NCBI RefSeq assembly: GCF_031583145.1
Contig: NZ_CP134050.1
Span: 2,493,501 to 2,557,500, forward strand
DNA: 64,000 bases
From: Brevibacillus brevis
GTDB taxonomy: Bacteria; Bacillota; Bacilli; Brevibacillales; Brevibacillaceae
Direction: 5' to 3'
Shown in pieces: positions 15,860 to 23,322 of the stretch (positions are counted from its first letter, which is position 1; every line of letters starts with the position of its first letter). A program made the translations under genes and the position numbers. The notes below the pieces were generated by a model. That model made no database searches, was not told the origin of the DNA, and saw only the letters and a program-made list of their open reading frames with translations.

Positions 15860-16285
15860 ATGAAGGCCAAACGATTTGTCATTCGCTTGCTCCTGCTGAT
15901 CGGCGTCGCCGCTTGCGTGGAGTGGTTCGTTTATGCGAACAATGACGCTGCTCCAACCGAAGCGACCGCTGTAGCGGAAGGTCACAACCATCCGAAGCCG
16001 CCGACTCTGGAAGTGAAACACACGCTCAATCAGGATGACCTGGAGCTCAAGATCACGGTCACCAACTTCTCCTTCTCCCTTGAAAACATGGGAAAAGAGA
16101 ACAAGCATGGCGAAGGGCATGTCCACCTCTATCTGGATGGAAAAAAGGTGGCGAAAGTATTCGAGCCTACTTATGTCTTGAAGGATATTCCGAGCGGCAA
16201 GCATGAGGTCGTGGTGGAGCTGGCGAACAACAACCATGAATCCTATGGCGTATCCCAGCGAATTCCCGTCGAAATTAAGCCGTAA
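15860..16285 (+). CDS. Membrane-anchored His-rich protein, DUF4399-like
   Basis: 141-residue protein with an N-terminal signal anchor (about 6-27), then an extracytoplasmic domain. The domain has an immunoglobulin-like strand pattern and contains HNHPKPP near residue 42, then GEGHVHLYLDGKKV and IPSGKHEVVVELANNNHES, a layout resembling DUF4399-type domains with clustered His residues. Metal or ligand binding is plausible but not shown. AAAGGAGTG precedes ATG 15860, and a terminator follows at 16315. Function is unknown. Confidence 0.75.
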   Translation: MKAKRFVIRLLLLIGVAACVEWFVYANNDAAPTEATAVAEGHNHPKPPTLEVKHTLNQDDLELKITVTNFSFSLENMGKENKHGEGHVHLYLDGKKVAKVFEPTYVLKDIPSGKHEVVVELANNNHESYGVSQRIPVEIKP

Positions 16286-16314
16286 CTCGCGAAAACACCC
16301 TGTAATCATGCAGA

Positions 16315-16363
16315 AAGCCGACGTTCCCCGCGCCGTTTGGCGTACGTGGAAGTCGGCTTTTTG
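16315..16363 (+). terminator. Rho-independent terminator
   Basis: AAGCCGAC...GTCGGCTT outer stem with an inner TTCC...GGAA pairing, followed by TTT, in the convergent gap between the His-rich protein and the PrcB-like protein. Confidence 0.75.
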
Positions 16364-16377
16364 TGCAAGTGAGCGTA

Positions 16378-16812
16378 TTATCGCATTTGTACGGTGACTT
16401 GTGCTTGCTGGTCCGGAAGGGCGATGACCAGAGTCGGGTACGAAATGACCTGGATTTTCATCGAGCCGGGAGCAGGAGCCTTTACATGGACGGAAACGGT
16501 GTAGCCGTGCGGGCCTGTCCGCTTCACTTGATCGGCGACGAGCTGATAGCCGCCGGTCGGTCGCTGGCCAGCGCCGATGACGACGTACGATTTTCCTTTC
16601 GCGCGGACAATGGTATGACCGCCGTTTTTGCGCACTTTGCTCAGCGCATCCTGTACAGCGGGCGGGTACGGCGCCGAAACCGCTTCATATTGAGTATCCA
16701 CAGCCGCGACCTCTTCCGCAGGAGCCGCAGTTGGGGTAGGATGTGTAATAGGCTGAATTCCTGTCAAAGTCAGGGCAGCAGAAAGCAACAAACCGGGAAA
16801 CATCGTAAACAC
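16378..16812 (-). CDS. Secreted protein with PrcB-like C-terminal domain
   Basis: About 144 residues with a signal peptide (to about residue 20), a Pro/Ala-rich spacer and a C-terminal domain (about 70-144) containing YVVIGAGQRPTGGYQL, the recognisable core of the PrcB C-terminal domain found in protease-complex proteins and many Bacillales lipoproteins. No lipobox Cys is present. GGAGGG lies 6 bases before GTG 16812; the ATG at 16818 directly abuts it and is less likely. Divergent from the large gene at 16885. Role unknown; protein-protein interaction or protease inhibition is inference. Confidence 0.7.
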   Translation of the reverse strand: MFTMFPGLLLSAALTLTGIQPITHPTPTAAPAEEVAAVDTQYEAVSAPYPPAVQDALSKVRKNGGHTIVRAKGKSYVVIGAGQRPTGGYQLVADQVKRTGPHGYTVSVHVKAPAPGSMKIQVISYPTLVIALPDQQAQVTVQMR

Positions 16813-16884
16813 GTACATCCCTCCATTTGTTGGATATATAAAATAGGTCGTATTGGACTAACGAATAAAGCTGAGGTGAAAATT

Positions 16885-18795
16885 GTGCGCGTTCGGGATT
16901 CGCTTGAATACCTGTCCGAAGCGACACGGCATGCAATCATGGCGGAGCAGACGAACCGATTTGCCGCCGCCGACGACCGAGAACTGTCTGCACGACTCTG
17001 CGACCAGGAGTTTCTGGAGCGAGTTTGGGCAGAGGCAAGCGACATCGAGCGGAGTGTGATGAAGCGCTTTGTCCTGAAATCCACAGGAGGTTTTTTCAGC
17101 AAACGCTCCTGGGAGCGGGAGACGGCTTCCGACCACAGACGTATGACCGTCGGTTTGACGAGACTCAGACGCCTCGGGATCATCCTGACGGTGCGAAAAA
17201 TGTGGAGCGAGATCGGTTATGTGATGCCACAGGAGATTCGCGAGCACCTTACCAGGCAAGTTTTGCCCGAACCTTCCCGCGCATTTGTTTCTCCTTCAAA
17301 AACGCTCCCTTATTATATAACAGCCGGCAGGGGGATACAGCTGGATCTTTTTGGGCTTCTCGCGTTCATCCGAGACAACCAGGTGCCGGTAACGCAAAAA
17401 GGCACGATCCACCGCCGCCTATCAGCACGAATGGCAGCGATGCTCTCTTTTTCCGACGAGCACTGTGCCAATTTGCGCTTGCCGCCGCTCGATCAGGAGG
17501 ATCGTGAGGGGCTGGCGCTCACCGTGGTGCTGGATATTGCCATGCGTCTTGGTCTGATCCACGTGGAGGACAGGCGGCTGGCACTTCGCCTTCGCGAAGT
17601 CCGGCATTGGATGACGCAATCGCCGCCGGACAGGTGGAACGAAATGTTTGAAGCCGTCACCCAGCAGTATTTGCCGCACGGACCCTGGTGGGAAGCATTT
17701 TCCTTGTCCATGCGCCAAGTTCCGCTTGAGCAGTGGTGTTCCCTGGAACTGCAATTGCGCATGCTAGAGGAAGCGGGGTTTTCTCTGCCGGATGAGGCGG
17801 ACAAGCAAGTGGCAGGACAGTGGCTGCATCTGTTGACCGGTCTCGGCTGGATCCAGCTCGGGATGGATGACGACGGGCAAGTGTATTGGCGATGGATCAG
17901 CTTGCCCCGATTGACGGCAGAAGAAGGCTGGTATATCGACCCGGCAGGAGAAATCACCATACCGCCGCTGGTTCCGCTCCGGCACATTTGGGAAATCAGC
18001 CGATTTTGCACTCTTCATTTCGAAGGGGCACTGATTCGCGGCTACCTGCAGCCCAAGGAGCTGCAATCTTTTCTTGCATCCGGCCGATCCGAGGAACAGG
18101 TCGTGGAATTGCTCCGTGCTGCGTGCGTTCATCCGCTGCCCGAAGCGCTCCTGGAAGCGATCGGGCAATGGGCGAAAGACGCGCGGCAGATTCAATTGGA
18201 GCCGTATTACCGCGTCCGTACGGCTCACCCCGGGTTTTTGGAAGAGTGGCGGGGCATACCCGATTTCCAGCCGTACTTGACGCTGGTGATTTCGCCGACG
18301 GATTTTTTGATCTCTCTGTCCCAAAAAGAACAGCTGGTCCATTTGCTCAGGAGGTACGGCTACGAGCCGCAGGTCCTGGCCGACTCGCCTGCGAACGGCT
18401 CGCAGGAACAGGTGGATGCGGGGGTGAATGCTCCGGTAGGGTGGTTTGTCGTACAGCGGCCGTGGGACGGGTACGCGGTGGAAAACACGTTTCCCGATCC
18501 GCTGGAAGGAATGGGTGAAGTGGCAGCTCTGCCTAAAATGTGGACCCAGCATTTTCAATCGTATCACCCGCAGTCTTTGCGCGATCTATTGAAACGTGCA
18601 AGCGAATTGGAGCTGGAAGTCGAGCTCCAAATGGCGGGAGGGGACAAGCTGCGCGGGCAACCTACGGAGGTCCTGGTAGAGAGTGGGTACTGGACGGTGG
18701 CGCTGAGCGGCGAGCGGGGAAAAGCCCGTCATCGCCTCGACGACATCGCCCGAGTGCGCATCGTAGTGCCCGATTATCTGTACGAAGGGGTATGA
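16885..18795 (+). CDS. Large uncharacterised protein, possible helicase-associated domain
   Basis: 636 residues from GTG 16885 (CTGAGGTG just upstream). No signal peptide and no P-loop. The N-terminal 120 residues look like tandem winged helices (FFSKRSWERE...MTVGLTRLRRLGIILTVR). The C-terminal half resembles the helicase-associated XPB/Ssl2-type domain (ISPTDFLISLSQKEQLVHLLRRYGYEPQV, near 470-520) and ends in a small beta domain (about 575-636) similar in pattern to the tail of WYL-type proteins. It is thus likely a nucleic-acid-binding or regulatory protein, but it lacks any helicase motor of its own. It stands upstream of ylbF with about 50 bp between. Assignment is weak. Confidence 0.6.
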   Translation: MRVRDSLEYLSEATRHAIMAEQTNRFAAADDRELSARLCDQEFLERVWAEASDIERSVMKRFVLKSTGGFFSKRSWERETASDHRRMTVGLTRLRRLGIILTVRKMWSEIGYVMPQEIREHLTRQVLPEPSRAFVSPSKTLPYYITAGRGIQLDLFGLLAFIRDNQVPVTQKGTIHRRLSARMAAMLSFSDEHCANLRLPPLDQEDREGLALTVVLDIAMRLGLIHVEDRRLALRLREVRHWMTQSPPDRWNEMFEAVTQQYLPHGPWWEAFSLSMRQVPLEQWCSLELQLRMLEEAGFSLPDEADKQVAGQWLHLLTGLGWIQLGMDDDGQVYWRWISLPRLTAEEGWYIDPAGEITIPPLVPLRHIWEISRFCTLHFEGALIRGYLQPKELQSFLASGRSEEQVVELLRAACVHPLPEALLEAIGQWAKDARQIQLEPYYRVRTAHPGFLEEWRGIPDFQPYLTLVISPTDFLISLSQKEQLVHLLRRYGYEPQVLADSPANGSQEQVDAGVNAPVGWFVVQRPWDGYAVENTFPDPLEGMGEVAALPKMWTQHFQSYHPQSLRDLLKRASELELEVELQMAGGDKLRGQPTEVLVESGYWTVALSGERGKARHRLDDIARVRIVVPDYLYEGV

Positions 18796-18845
18796 TCGTG
18801 GTACAATCGAGGAGTAGTTACCTTTTGAAAGGAGGTCTCGCTCAT

Positions 18846-19301
18846 ATGGAAGCATTGGAAACGGCAGACATCACACAGCTGCTCTTGGAGTCGCATGAAC
18901 TGTCCACGATGATCAACCAGTCGCGCGAGGTCTCGGACTATCTGCTTGCCAAGCGCAGGATGGAAGCGGATGTGGAGGCGCAGCGCCTGCTTGCCCTTTT
19001 TGAAAAGAAGAAAGAACAGTACGAGGATGTGCAGCGATTCGGAAAGTACCATCCCGACTACGACCATATATCCAAAGAAGTACGCGAGCTGAAGCGCACG
19101 ATCGAGCTGATGGATTCCGTCCAGGCATTCAAGCGGGCGGAAGACGCGCTGGATGAGTTGTTGTATCAGGTAAGTCGCACGATTGCCGACGCGGTGTCGG
19201 AAACGATCAAAGTTCCGAGCAACAATCCGTTTCTCGAAGTGCACAGCAGTGGCTGCGGGACGGGTGGAAGCTGCGGCTGCAGCGTAAAAAGGCCATCCTG
19301 A
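18846..19301 (+). CDS. ylbF: YlbF (RicF), RicAFT complex subunit
   Basis: 151-residue helical protein of the YlbF/YmcA family. In B. subtilis YlbF, YmcA and YaaT form a complex carrying [4Fe-4S] clusters that controls RNase Y processing, sporulation, competence and biofilm formation. The helical part (about 5-110) contains SREVSDYLLAKRRM and DYDHISKEVRELKR, and the C-terminal tail CGTGGSCGC supplies three cysteines suitable for cluster binding. AAAGGAGG precedes ATG 18846 by about 10 bases. ylbG follows at 19717, as in B. subtilis, but a minus-strand gene is inserted between them. Confidence 0.88.
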   Translation: MEALETADITQLLLESHELSTMINQSREVSDYLLAKRRMEADVEAQRLLALFEKKKEQYEDVQRFGKYHPDYDHISKEVRELKRTIELMDSVQAFKRAEDALDELLYQVSRTIADAVSETIKVPSNNPFLEVHSSGCGTGGSCGCSVKRPS

Positions 19302-19305
19302 CCTC

Positions 19306-19635
19306 TCAGCCGCCAGCGGATTTGCGCTCTCGAAGCAAAAAGCAGTCTTCGCAAAGGTTTCCGCAGCAAAACTGCTTTTCGTTCGGAACGGTAAAGCGAA
19401 AGCGGTACACATGCTCGCGATCGTCCGAGCGTACGTAGATGCACTCGGGCTTCAAAATCGTTCCGGCAGCCAGGCGCTCTCCGGTCTCCGTCAACCGCTT
19501 GGTCAAGGCGGAGGCTGGAAACGCGCTGCTTACATAAAAAAAGCGCTGGCCAGCGTAGGTGCCCCACCTGCTTGCCGTGATGGTTCCTTCTTGGAGAAGC
19601 GTTTCTTCAAATTGCTGATAAAACCTAGCCAGCAT
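19306..19635 (-). CDS. Hypothetical protein with Cys cluster, between ylbF and ylbG
   Basis: 109-residue soluble protein, basic, with a mixed alpha/beta composition and a C-terminal CCGNLCEDC motif (near residues 90-98) that could bind zinc or an Fe-S cluster. It is convergent with ylbF (4 bp between stops) and divergent from ylbG. A modest RBS (GGAG, 11 bases before ATG 19635) supports it. I do not recognise the family. That it is real rests on its conserved-looking composition and the lack of a competing ORF on the plus strand. Confidence 0.6.
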   Translation of the reverse strand: MLARFYQQFEETLLQEGTITASRWGTYAGQRFFYVSSAFPASALTKRLTETGERLAAGTILKPECIYVRSDDREHVYRFRFTVPNEKQFCCGNLCEDCFLLRERKSAGG

Positions 19636-19716
19636 GCAGGGCCACGCTCCTTTTCTGAAAGCTGGGAGGGATTTGGGTCATTATACCACGATTGGGAAGG
19701 AGACCGACGCCAAAAC

Positions 19717-20061
19717 ATGAGAGAACGACGTCTGGGGGTTGCCGTGTGGGTGAAAAACACGCGTGCCGCCAAAAATTTACGTAAATTTGGCACCATTCAC
19801 TACATCTCCAAGCGGTTGAATTACGTCTCGATGTACGTGGATGCCAATCAGATCGACGAAACCATTCGCATCATGGAGAAACTGCACTTCGTGACGAAAA
19901 TTGAGCGCTCCCATCGCCACGAAATCCCGGTAGAGTACAACAACGCGCGGCCGGATAAGGCGAAGGAATACGATTACAAGCAGGAAAAGAGTCAACTGAT
20001 GGCTTTGGCTGAAACGCTGACGTCGGATGAAAGCAGTCATCCCGCCGCTGTTTCGACATAA
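19717..20061 (+). CDS. ylbG: YlbG family protein (DUF2129)
   Basis: 114-residue protein of the YlbG/DUF2129 family. Hallmarks are VAVWVKNTRAAKNLRKFG, IHYISKRLNYVSMYVD and the C-terminal half beginning VTKIERSHR. A role has not been established, although the gene neighbours ylbF in Bacillales. ATG 19717 follows GGGAAGGAG by about 10 bases. The C-terminal about 20 residues are variable. A terminator follows at 20073. Confidence 0.88.
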   Translation: MRERRLGVAVWVKNTRAAKNLRKFGTIHYISKRLNYVSMYVDANQIDETIRIMEKLHFVTKIERSHRHEIPVEYNNARPDKAKEYDYKQEKSQLMALAETLTSDESSHPAAVST

Positions 20062-20072
20062 CCTGTGCATTG

Positions 20073-20097
20073 GCTGCCATATTTCGGCAGCTTTTTT
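20073..20097 (+). terminator. Rho-independent terminator
   Basis: GCTGCC / GGCAGC stem followed by six T residues, downstream of ylbG. Confidence 0.85.
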
Positions 20098-20198
20098 CCT
20101 TTTGCTAACCCGGCGTACATGTTATGCTATACATACATGAGTGGTGCCAATGAATGCGTTTACATGGAATATAGATATGACTGGAAAGGTGGGGGACC

Positions 20199-20963
20199 AT
20201 GATTCATCTAGACATTAATTGCGATATGGCCGAGGGATTCAGCAGAGGGCGACAATCCGAGGATTTGGGAATTATGAAGTGGATTACCTCCGTCAACATC
20301 GCGTGCGGCTTGCATGCAGGTGATCCGCATATCATTTACAGAACGATCGAGGCAGCCTTGAAGCATAACGTGAAAATCGGTGCCCATCCCGGCTATCCTG
20401 ACATACAAGGGTTCGGACGCCGTTCGATGAATCTTTCCGTGAACGAAGTGTACGAGCTTGTCCTCTACCAGGTAGCCGCATTGGAGGGAATGACGCGCGC
20501 GATCGGCGGAGAGCTTCACCACGTCAAGCTGCACGGGGCGCTCTACAACGAGGCGGCGGAGCGGCCGGAGCTGGCGGAAGCGGTTGTCCAGGCGATCGCG
20601 GACATCGATGAGGATCTCGTCCTGTACGCCTTGTCCGGCAGCAAGCTGGTTGAGGCCGCGCTCGAGCATGGGCTGCAGGTAGCCGAAGAGGTGTTCGCAG
20701 AGCGGGCGTACCTGCCGAATGGCCGACTGGCGCCGCGCGAACTGGAAGGCAGCGTCCTGATCAGCAAGGAAGAGCGGATGGAGCAAACCAGACAGCTCGT
20801 CCTGAAGCAAAAAGTAACGACGGTGAACGGCCATCAGATCGATCTGGCGGCGGATACTCTCTGCGTACACCACGAAAGCCACGACGTGGTACAGTTTCTG
20901 GTGGAGCTGCACCGCTGGGCCAAGCAAAACGGCGTGATCATCGAACCGATCAGCGCACGCTAG
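20199..20963 (+). CDS. pxpA: 5-oxoprolinase subunit A (LamB/YcsF family)
   Basis: 254-residue LamB/YcsF protein. With PxpB and PxpC it cleaves 5-oxoproline to glutamate using ATP. Diagnostic motifs: IDLNCDMAEGF-type start (DINCDMAEGF), NIACGLHAGDP, IGAHPGYPDIQGFGRR, VKLHGALYN and FAERAYLPNGRLAPR. Length is as expected. GGTGGGGG precedes ATG 20199. Partners pxpB and pxpC are not adjacent; the next gene is a molybdate-type transporter on the other strand, so the partners would have to be elsewhere. Confidence 0.93.
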   Translation: MIHLDINCDMAEGFSRGRQSEDLGIMKWITSVNIACGLHAGDPHIIYRTIEAALKHNVKIGAHPGYPDIQGFGRRSMNLSVNEVYELVLYQVAALEGMTRAIGGELHHVKLHGALYNEAAERPELAEAVVQAIADIDEDLVLYALSGSKLVEAALEHGLQVAEEVFAERAYLPNGRLAPRELEGSVLISKEERMEQTRQLVLKQKVTTVNGHQIDLAADTLCVHHESHDVVQFLVELHRWAKQNGVIIEPISAR

Positions 20964-20971
20964 ATGCGAAT

Positions 20972-21036
20972 AAAAAGCCATGGGCGGCATCCGTCCCGAT
21001 TCAGCGGGAGAGGGATGCAGGCTCATGGCTTTTTTG
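20972..21036. terminator. Bidirectional nested terminator between pxpA and modC
   Basis: AAAAAGCCATG (20972-20982) pairs with CATGGCTTTTT (21024-21034), with nested GCATCC/GGATGC and TCCCG/CGGGA stems inside. T-runs flank both sides, so it works in both directions. The right arm lies inside the 3' end of modC, and encodes part of its last residues. Confidence 0.85.
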
Positions 21037-21651
21037 AATCTTTCCGTGTTCGATCAGGAGGATGACATCTGCCAGCTTTTCTGCTTCGTCGCGGTCGTGG
21101 GTGACGAGGAGGAAGGGGATGTTCCACATGGCGTGGAGCCGGAGCAATTCATCCTGGCATTGCCGCCTGGTGTCCGCATCCAGAGCCGAGAGAGGCTCAT
21201 CGAGGAGAAGAATGTCGGGTTTGGTGGCCAATGCCCGTACGAGCGCGACACGCTGCTTCTGTCCGCCCGACAGCTGGTGAGGGTATTTTTCCAGAACATG
21301 GCCGATACCGACAGTGTCGATCAGCTCCGACAGCTCTTCTTCCTGCCCCTGTGTCATCCCGTATCGAATGTTTTGCAGGGCGGTCATGTGAGGAAAAAGG
21401 GCATAGTCCTGAAACAGATAGCCGATCTTGCGCATTTGCACGGGCATCGGCTTTTTGCCTTGCTCGAAAAAGATTCGCTCCCCCAGCCTGATCTGTCCGG
21501 CGTCGGGGTGGACCAACCCGGCGATGCTGCTTAGGATCGTCGTCTTTCCGGAGCCGGAGGGACCGAACAGAACGGCGATCTCCTGTGCGACAGAGAAGGT
21601 GACGTCCAGAACAAAGTCAGGCAATCTCTTTTGAATCGAAACCGTAAGCAT
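21001..21651 (-). CDS. modC: Molybdate-type ABC transporter ATP-binding protein
   Basis: 216-residue ATPase: Walker A GPSGSGKTT, Q-loop YLFQDYALFPHM, signature LSGGQKQR, Walker B ILLLDEP, and H-loop THDRDEA. It is short because the C-terminal TOBE (molybdate-binding) domain of E. coli ModC (352 residues) is missing, leaving only the ATPase core. Third gene of modABC in transcription order, 16 bp after modB. The substrate could be molybdate or tungstate. Confidence 0.9.
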   Translation of the reverse strand: MLTVSIQKRLPDFVLDVTFSVAQEIAVLFGPSGSGKTTILSSIAGLVHPDAGQIRLGERIFFEQGKKPMPVQMRKIGYLFQDYALFPHMTALQNIRYGMTQGQEEELSELIDTVGIGHVLEKYPHQLSGGQKQRVALVRALATKPDILLLDEPLSALDADTRRQCQDELLRLHAMWNIPFLLVTHDRDEAEKLADVILLIEHGKIQKSHEPASLSR

Positions 21652-21667
21652 ATGTCCCCACCTCCCT

Positions 21668-22372
21668 TTATTTTAGCTGGGCGTACCGGCTGATGTTTCG
21701 CTTGCTCCACCAGTTCAGCCAGAAGGTCGTACCCATGCCAAGCGAAACGATGATGATCACCCAAAAAAAGGCCTTCTCCATCTGGCCGGCTTCCACTGCG
21801 AAGTAGATCGCGACGGGAATGGTATCCGTCTTGCCCGGGATATAACCAGCCAGCATGAGGGTGGCGCCGAACTCGCCCAAACCCCGGGCAAAAGAGAGAA
21901 CGAATCCGGCGAGGAGACCCGGCCAGGCCAAGGGAAAGGCGACTGTCCAAAACAGCCGCCACTCGGATGCGCCCAAGGTGCGGGCGGCGTCCTCCAGCTT
22001 GCGATCGATGCTGGTGAAGGCTGCCACCGCGCTTTGATACATCAAAGGGAAGGAGACGACGACAGAGGCGATCACCGCCCCGGTCAAAGTAAAGACAACT
22101 TGTATGCCAAACCAGTCGGACAGAAGCCGTCCGAGAAAACCGTTCTTACCGAACAAAAACAGCAGCCCGAATCCGACTACCGTAGGCGGAAGCACGAGCG
22201 GTAGCAAAAAGAATGACTCCAGCAGGTTTTTGCCGAAGAAATCGCGCTGCGTCATGAGCCTGGCCAGCAAGAGGCCGGCCACAAAGACGAGGGAGGTGGA
22301 AACCGCTGCGACTTTCAAGGAAAGGAGTAAGGGTGTGAGATTGGTATCGATCAAGGCTGCCACCTCCGTCAT
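21668..22372 (-). CDS. modB: Molybdate-type ABC transporter permease
   Basis: 234-residue permease with about five to six membrane segments. The conserved cytoplasmic EAA loop reads LEDAARTLGASEWRLFWTVAFPLAWPG, and the following FARGLGEFGATLMLAGYIPGKTDTIP is diagnostic of ModB/CysT-type oxyanion permeases. Start ATG 22372 is 3 bp after the modA stop, so the three genes are translationally close. Works with the ModA lipoprotein and ModC ATPase. Confidence 0.93.
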   Translation of the reverse strand: MTEVAALIDTNLTPLLLSLKVAAVSTSLVFVAGLLLARLMTQRDFFGKNLLESFFLLPLVLPPTVVGFGLLFLFGKNGFLGRLLSDWFGIQVVFTLTGAVIASVVVSFPLMYQSAVAAFTSIDRKLEDAARTLGASEWRLFWTVAFPLAWPGLLAGFVLSFARGLGEFGATLMLAGYIPGKTDTIPVAIYFAVEAGQMEKAFFWVIIIVSLGMGTTFWLNWWSKRNISRYAQLK

Positions 22373-22375
22373 CGG

Positions 22376-23176
22376 TTATTGTTTGAATCCGTACTTTTCT
22401 AAAGTCGCCTTTCCTTTGTCCGTTGTCAAGTAGGAAAGAAAGGCTTTTGCCGCATCGGCATGTGTGGAGGCGGCCACGACAGCCCCTGGATAGACGATCG
22501 GCTTGTGCCACTCCGGCTTGGAGGTGGCCAAAATCTTGACATCTTTGGCGATAGCGGCATCGCTGGCATAAACGATGCCGACATCCGCGTTTCCGGACTC
22601 CACGTAAGTCAGTACTTGCCGGACGTCGCTTCCGTACACGAGCCGATCTTTCAGGGCGTCCCCTAGCTTCAGCGCGTCCATGACCTCTTTCGCATACCGG
22701 CCGGCGGGCACGGCTGTCGGTTCACCTACGGCGATATGCGCAAGCGAAGGATCCGCCAGCTTTTCAAAGGAATCGAGCTGGATGGAACTCGATGCGTTTG
22801 CGATCAGCACGAGCTCGTTTTTGGCGAAATCCTGGCGCGTATCTGGGGCAATCAGCTGCTTTTCTGCCAGGCCGTCCATATCTTTGGCGCTGGCAGACAA
22901 AAAGACGTCAGAAGGCGCTCCTTGTCCAATCTGCTGTGCCAATTTTCCGGAACTTCCGAAGGTAAATGTAACCGTGATGCCAGGGTTGTCCGCTTCAAAG
23001 GCCGGCTTCAACTCGCCTAGTGCATCTGTCAGGCTGGCAGCTGCCGAGACCATGATCTCGGTTTTTTCCGTCTGGGCGGGCGGAGGGGAAGCCTGTCCGG
23101 GTGAGGCAGGGGAGCCCGAGCACGCGGTAAGCAAAAGCCCTAGTGAAGTACATAACGCCAACCATTGCTTTTTCAT
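22376..23176 (-). CDS. modA: Molybdate-binding lipoprotein ModA
   Basis: 266-residue periplasmic-type binding protein anchored by a lipobox (LTACS, Cys19). Core ligand-binding motifs of ModA are present: VSAAASLTDALGEL near 43, FGSSGKLAQQI near 74, SDVFLSA, and VYGSDVRQVLTYVESGNADVGIVYASDA. First gene of modABC, directly downstream of a promoter region with AT-rich repeats and divergent from a regulator that itself carries a binding-protein-like domain. Confidence 0.94.
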   Translation of the reverse strand: MKKQWLALCTSLGLLLTACSGSPASPGQASPPPAQTEKTEIMVSAAASLTDALGELKPAFEADNPGITVTFTFGSSGKLAQQIGQGAPSDVFLSASAKDMDGLAEKQLIAPDTRQDFAKNELVLIANASSSIQLDSFEKLADPSLAHIAVGEPTAVPAGRYAKEVMDALKLGDALKDRLVYGSDVRQVLTYVESGNADVGIVYASDAAIAKDVKILATSKPEWHKPIVYPGAVVAASTHADAAKAFLSYLTTDKGKATLEKYGFKQ

Positions 23177-23200
23177 GAATGAACCTCCAAAATTCTATTT

Positions 23201-23230
23201 AGTTATATTTAGATATAACTGGATATAACT
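23201..23230. promoter_or_regulatory. Candidate operator of the mod regulator
   Basis: AGTTATAT-TTAG-ATATAACT (23201-23220) is a perfect 8-bp inverted repeat with a 4-bp spacer, and GATATAACT is repeated directly at 23212-23220 and 23222-23230. The site lies between modA and the divergent regulator gene, a typical place for a shared operator. Confidence 0.6.
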
Positions 23231-23322
23231 AAATTATATTGGATGAATGGAAATAATCAATTGCCATTTTACGAAAAGTAAAAGAGAATAAAATGAAAGA
23301 ATAAGGAAATGGGAGGTCAGCC

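Noticed and set aside
16363..16884. Upstream extension of the large gene at 16885 as an 810-codon frame
   Set aside because: It would overlap the PrcB-like gene on the other strand and a terminator. No RBS near its start, whereas GTG 16885 has one.
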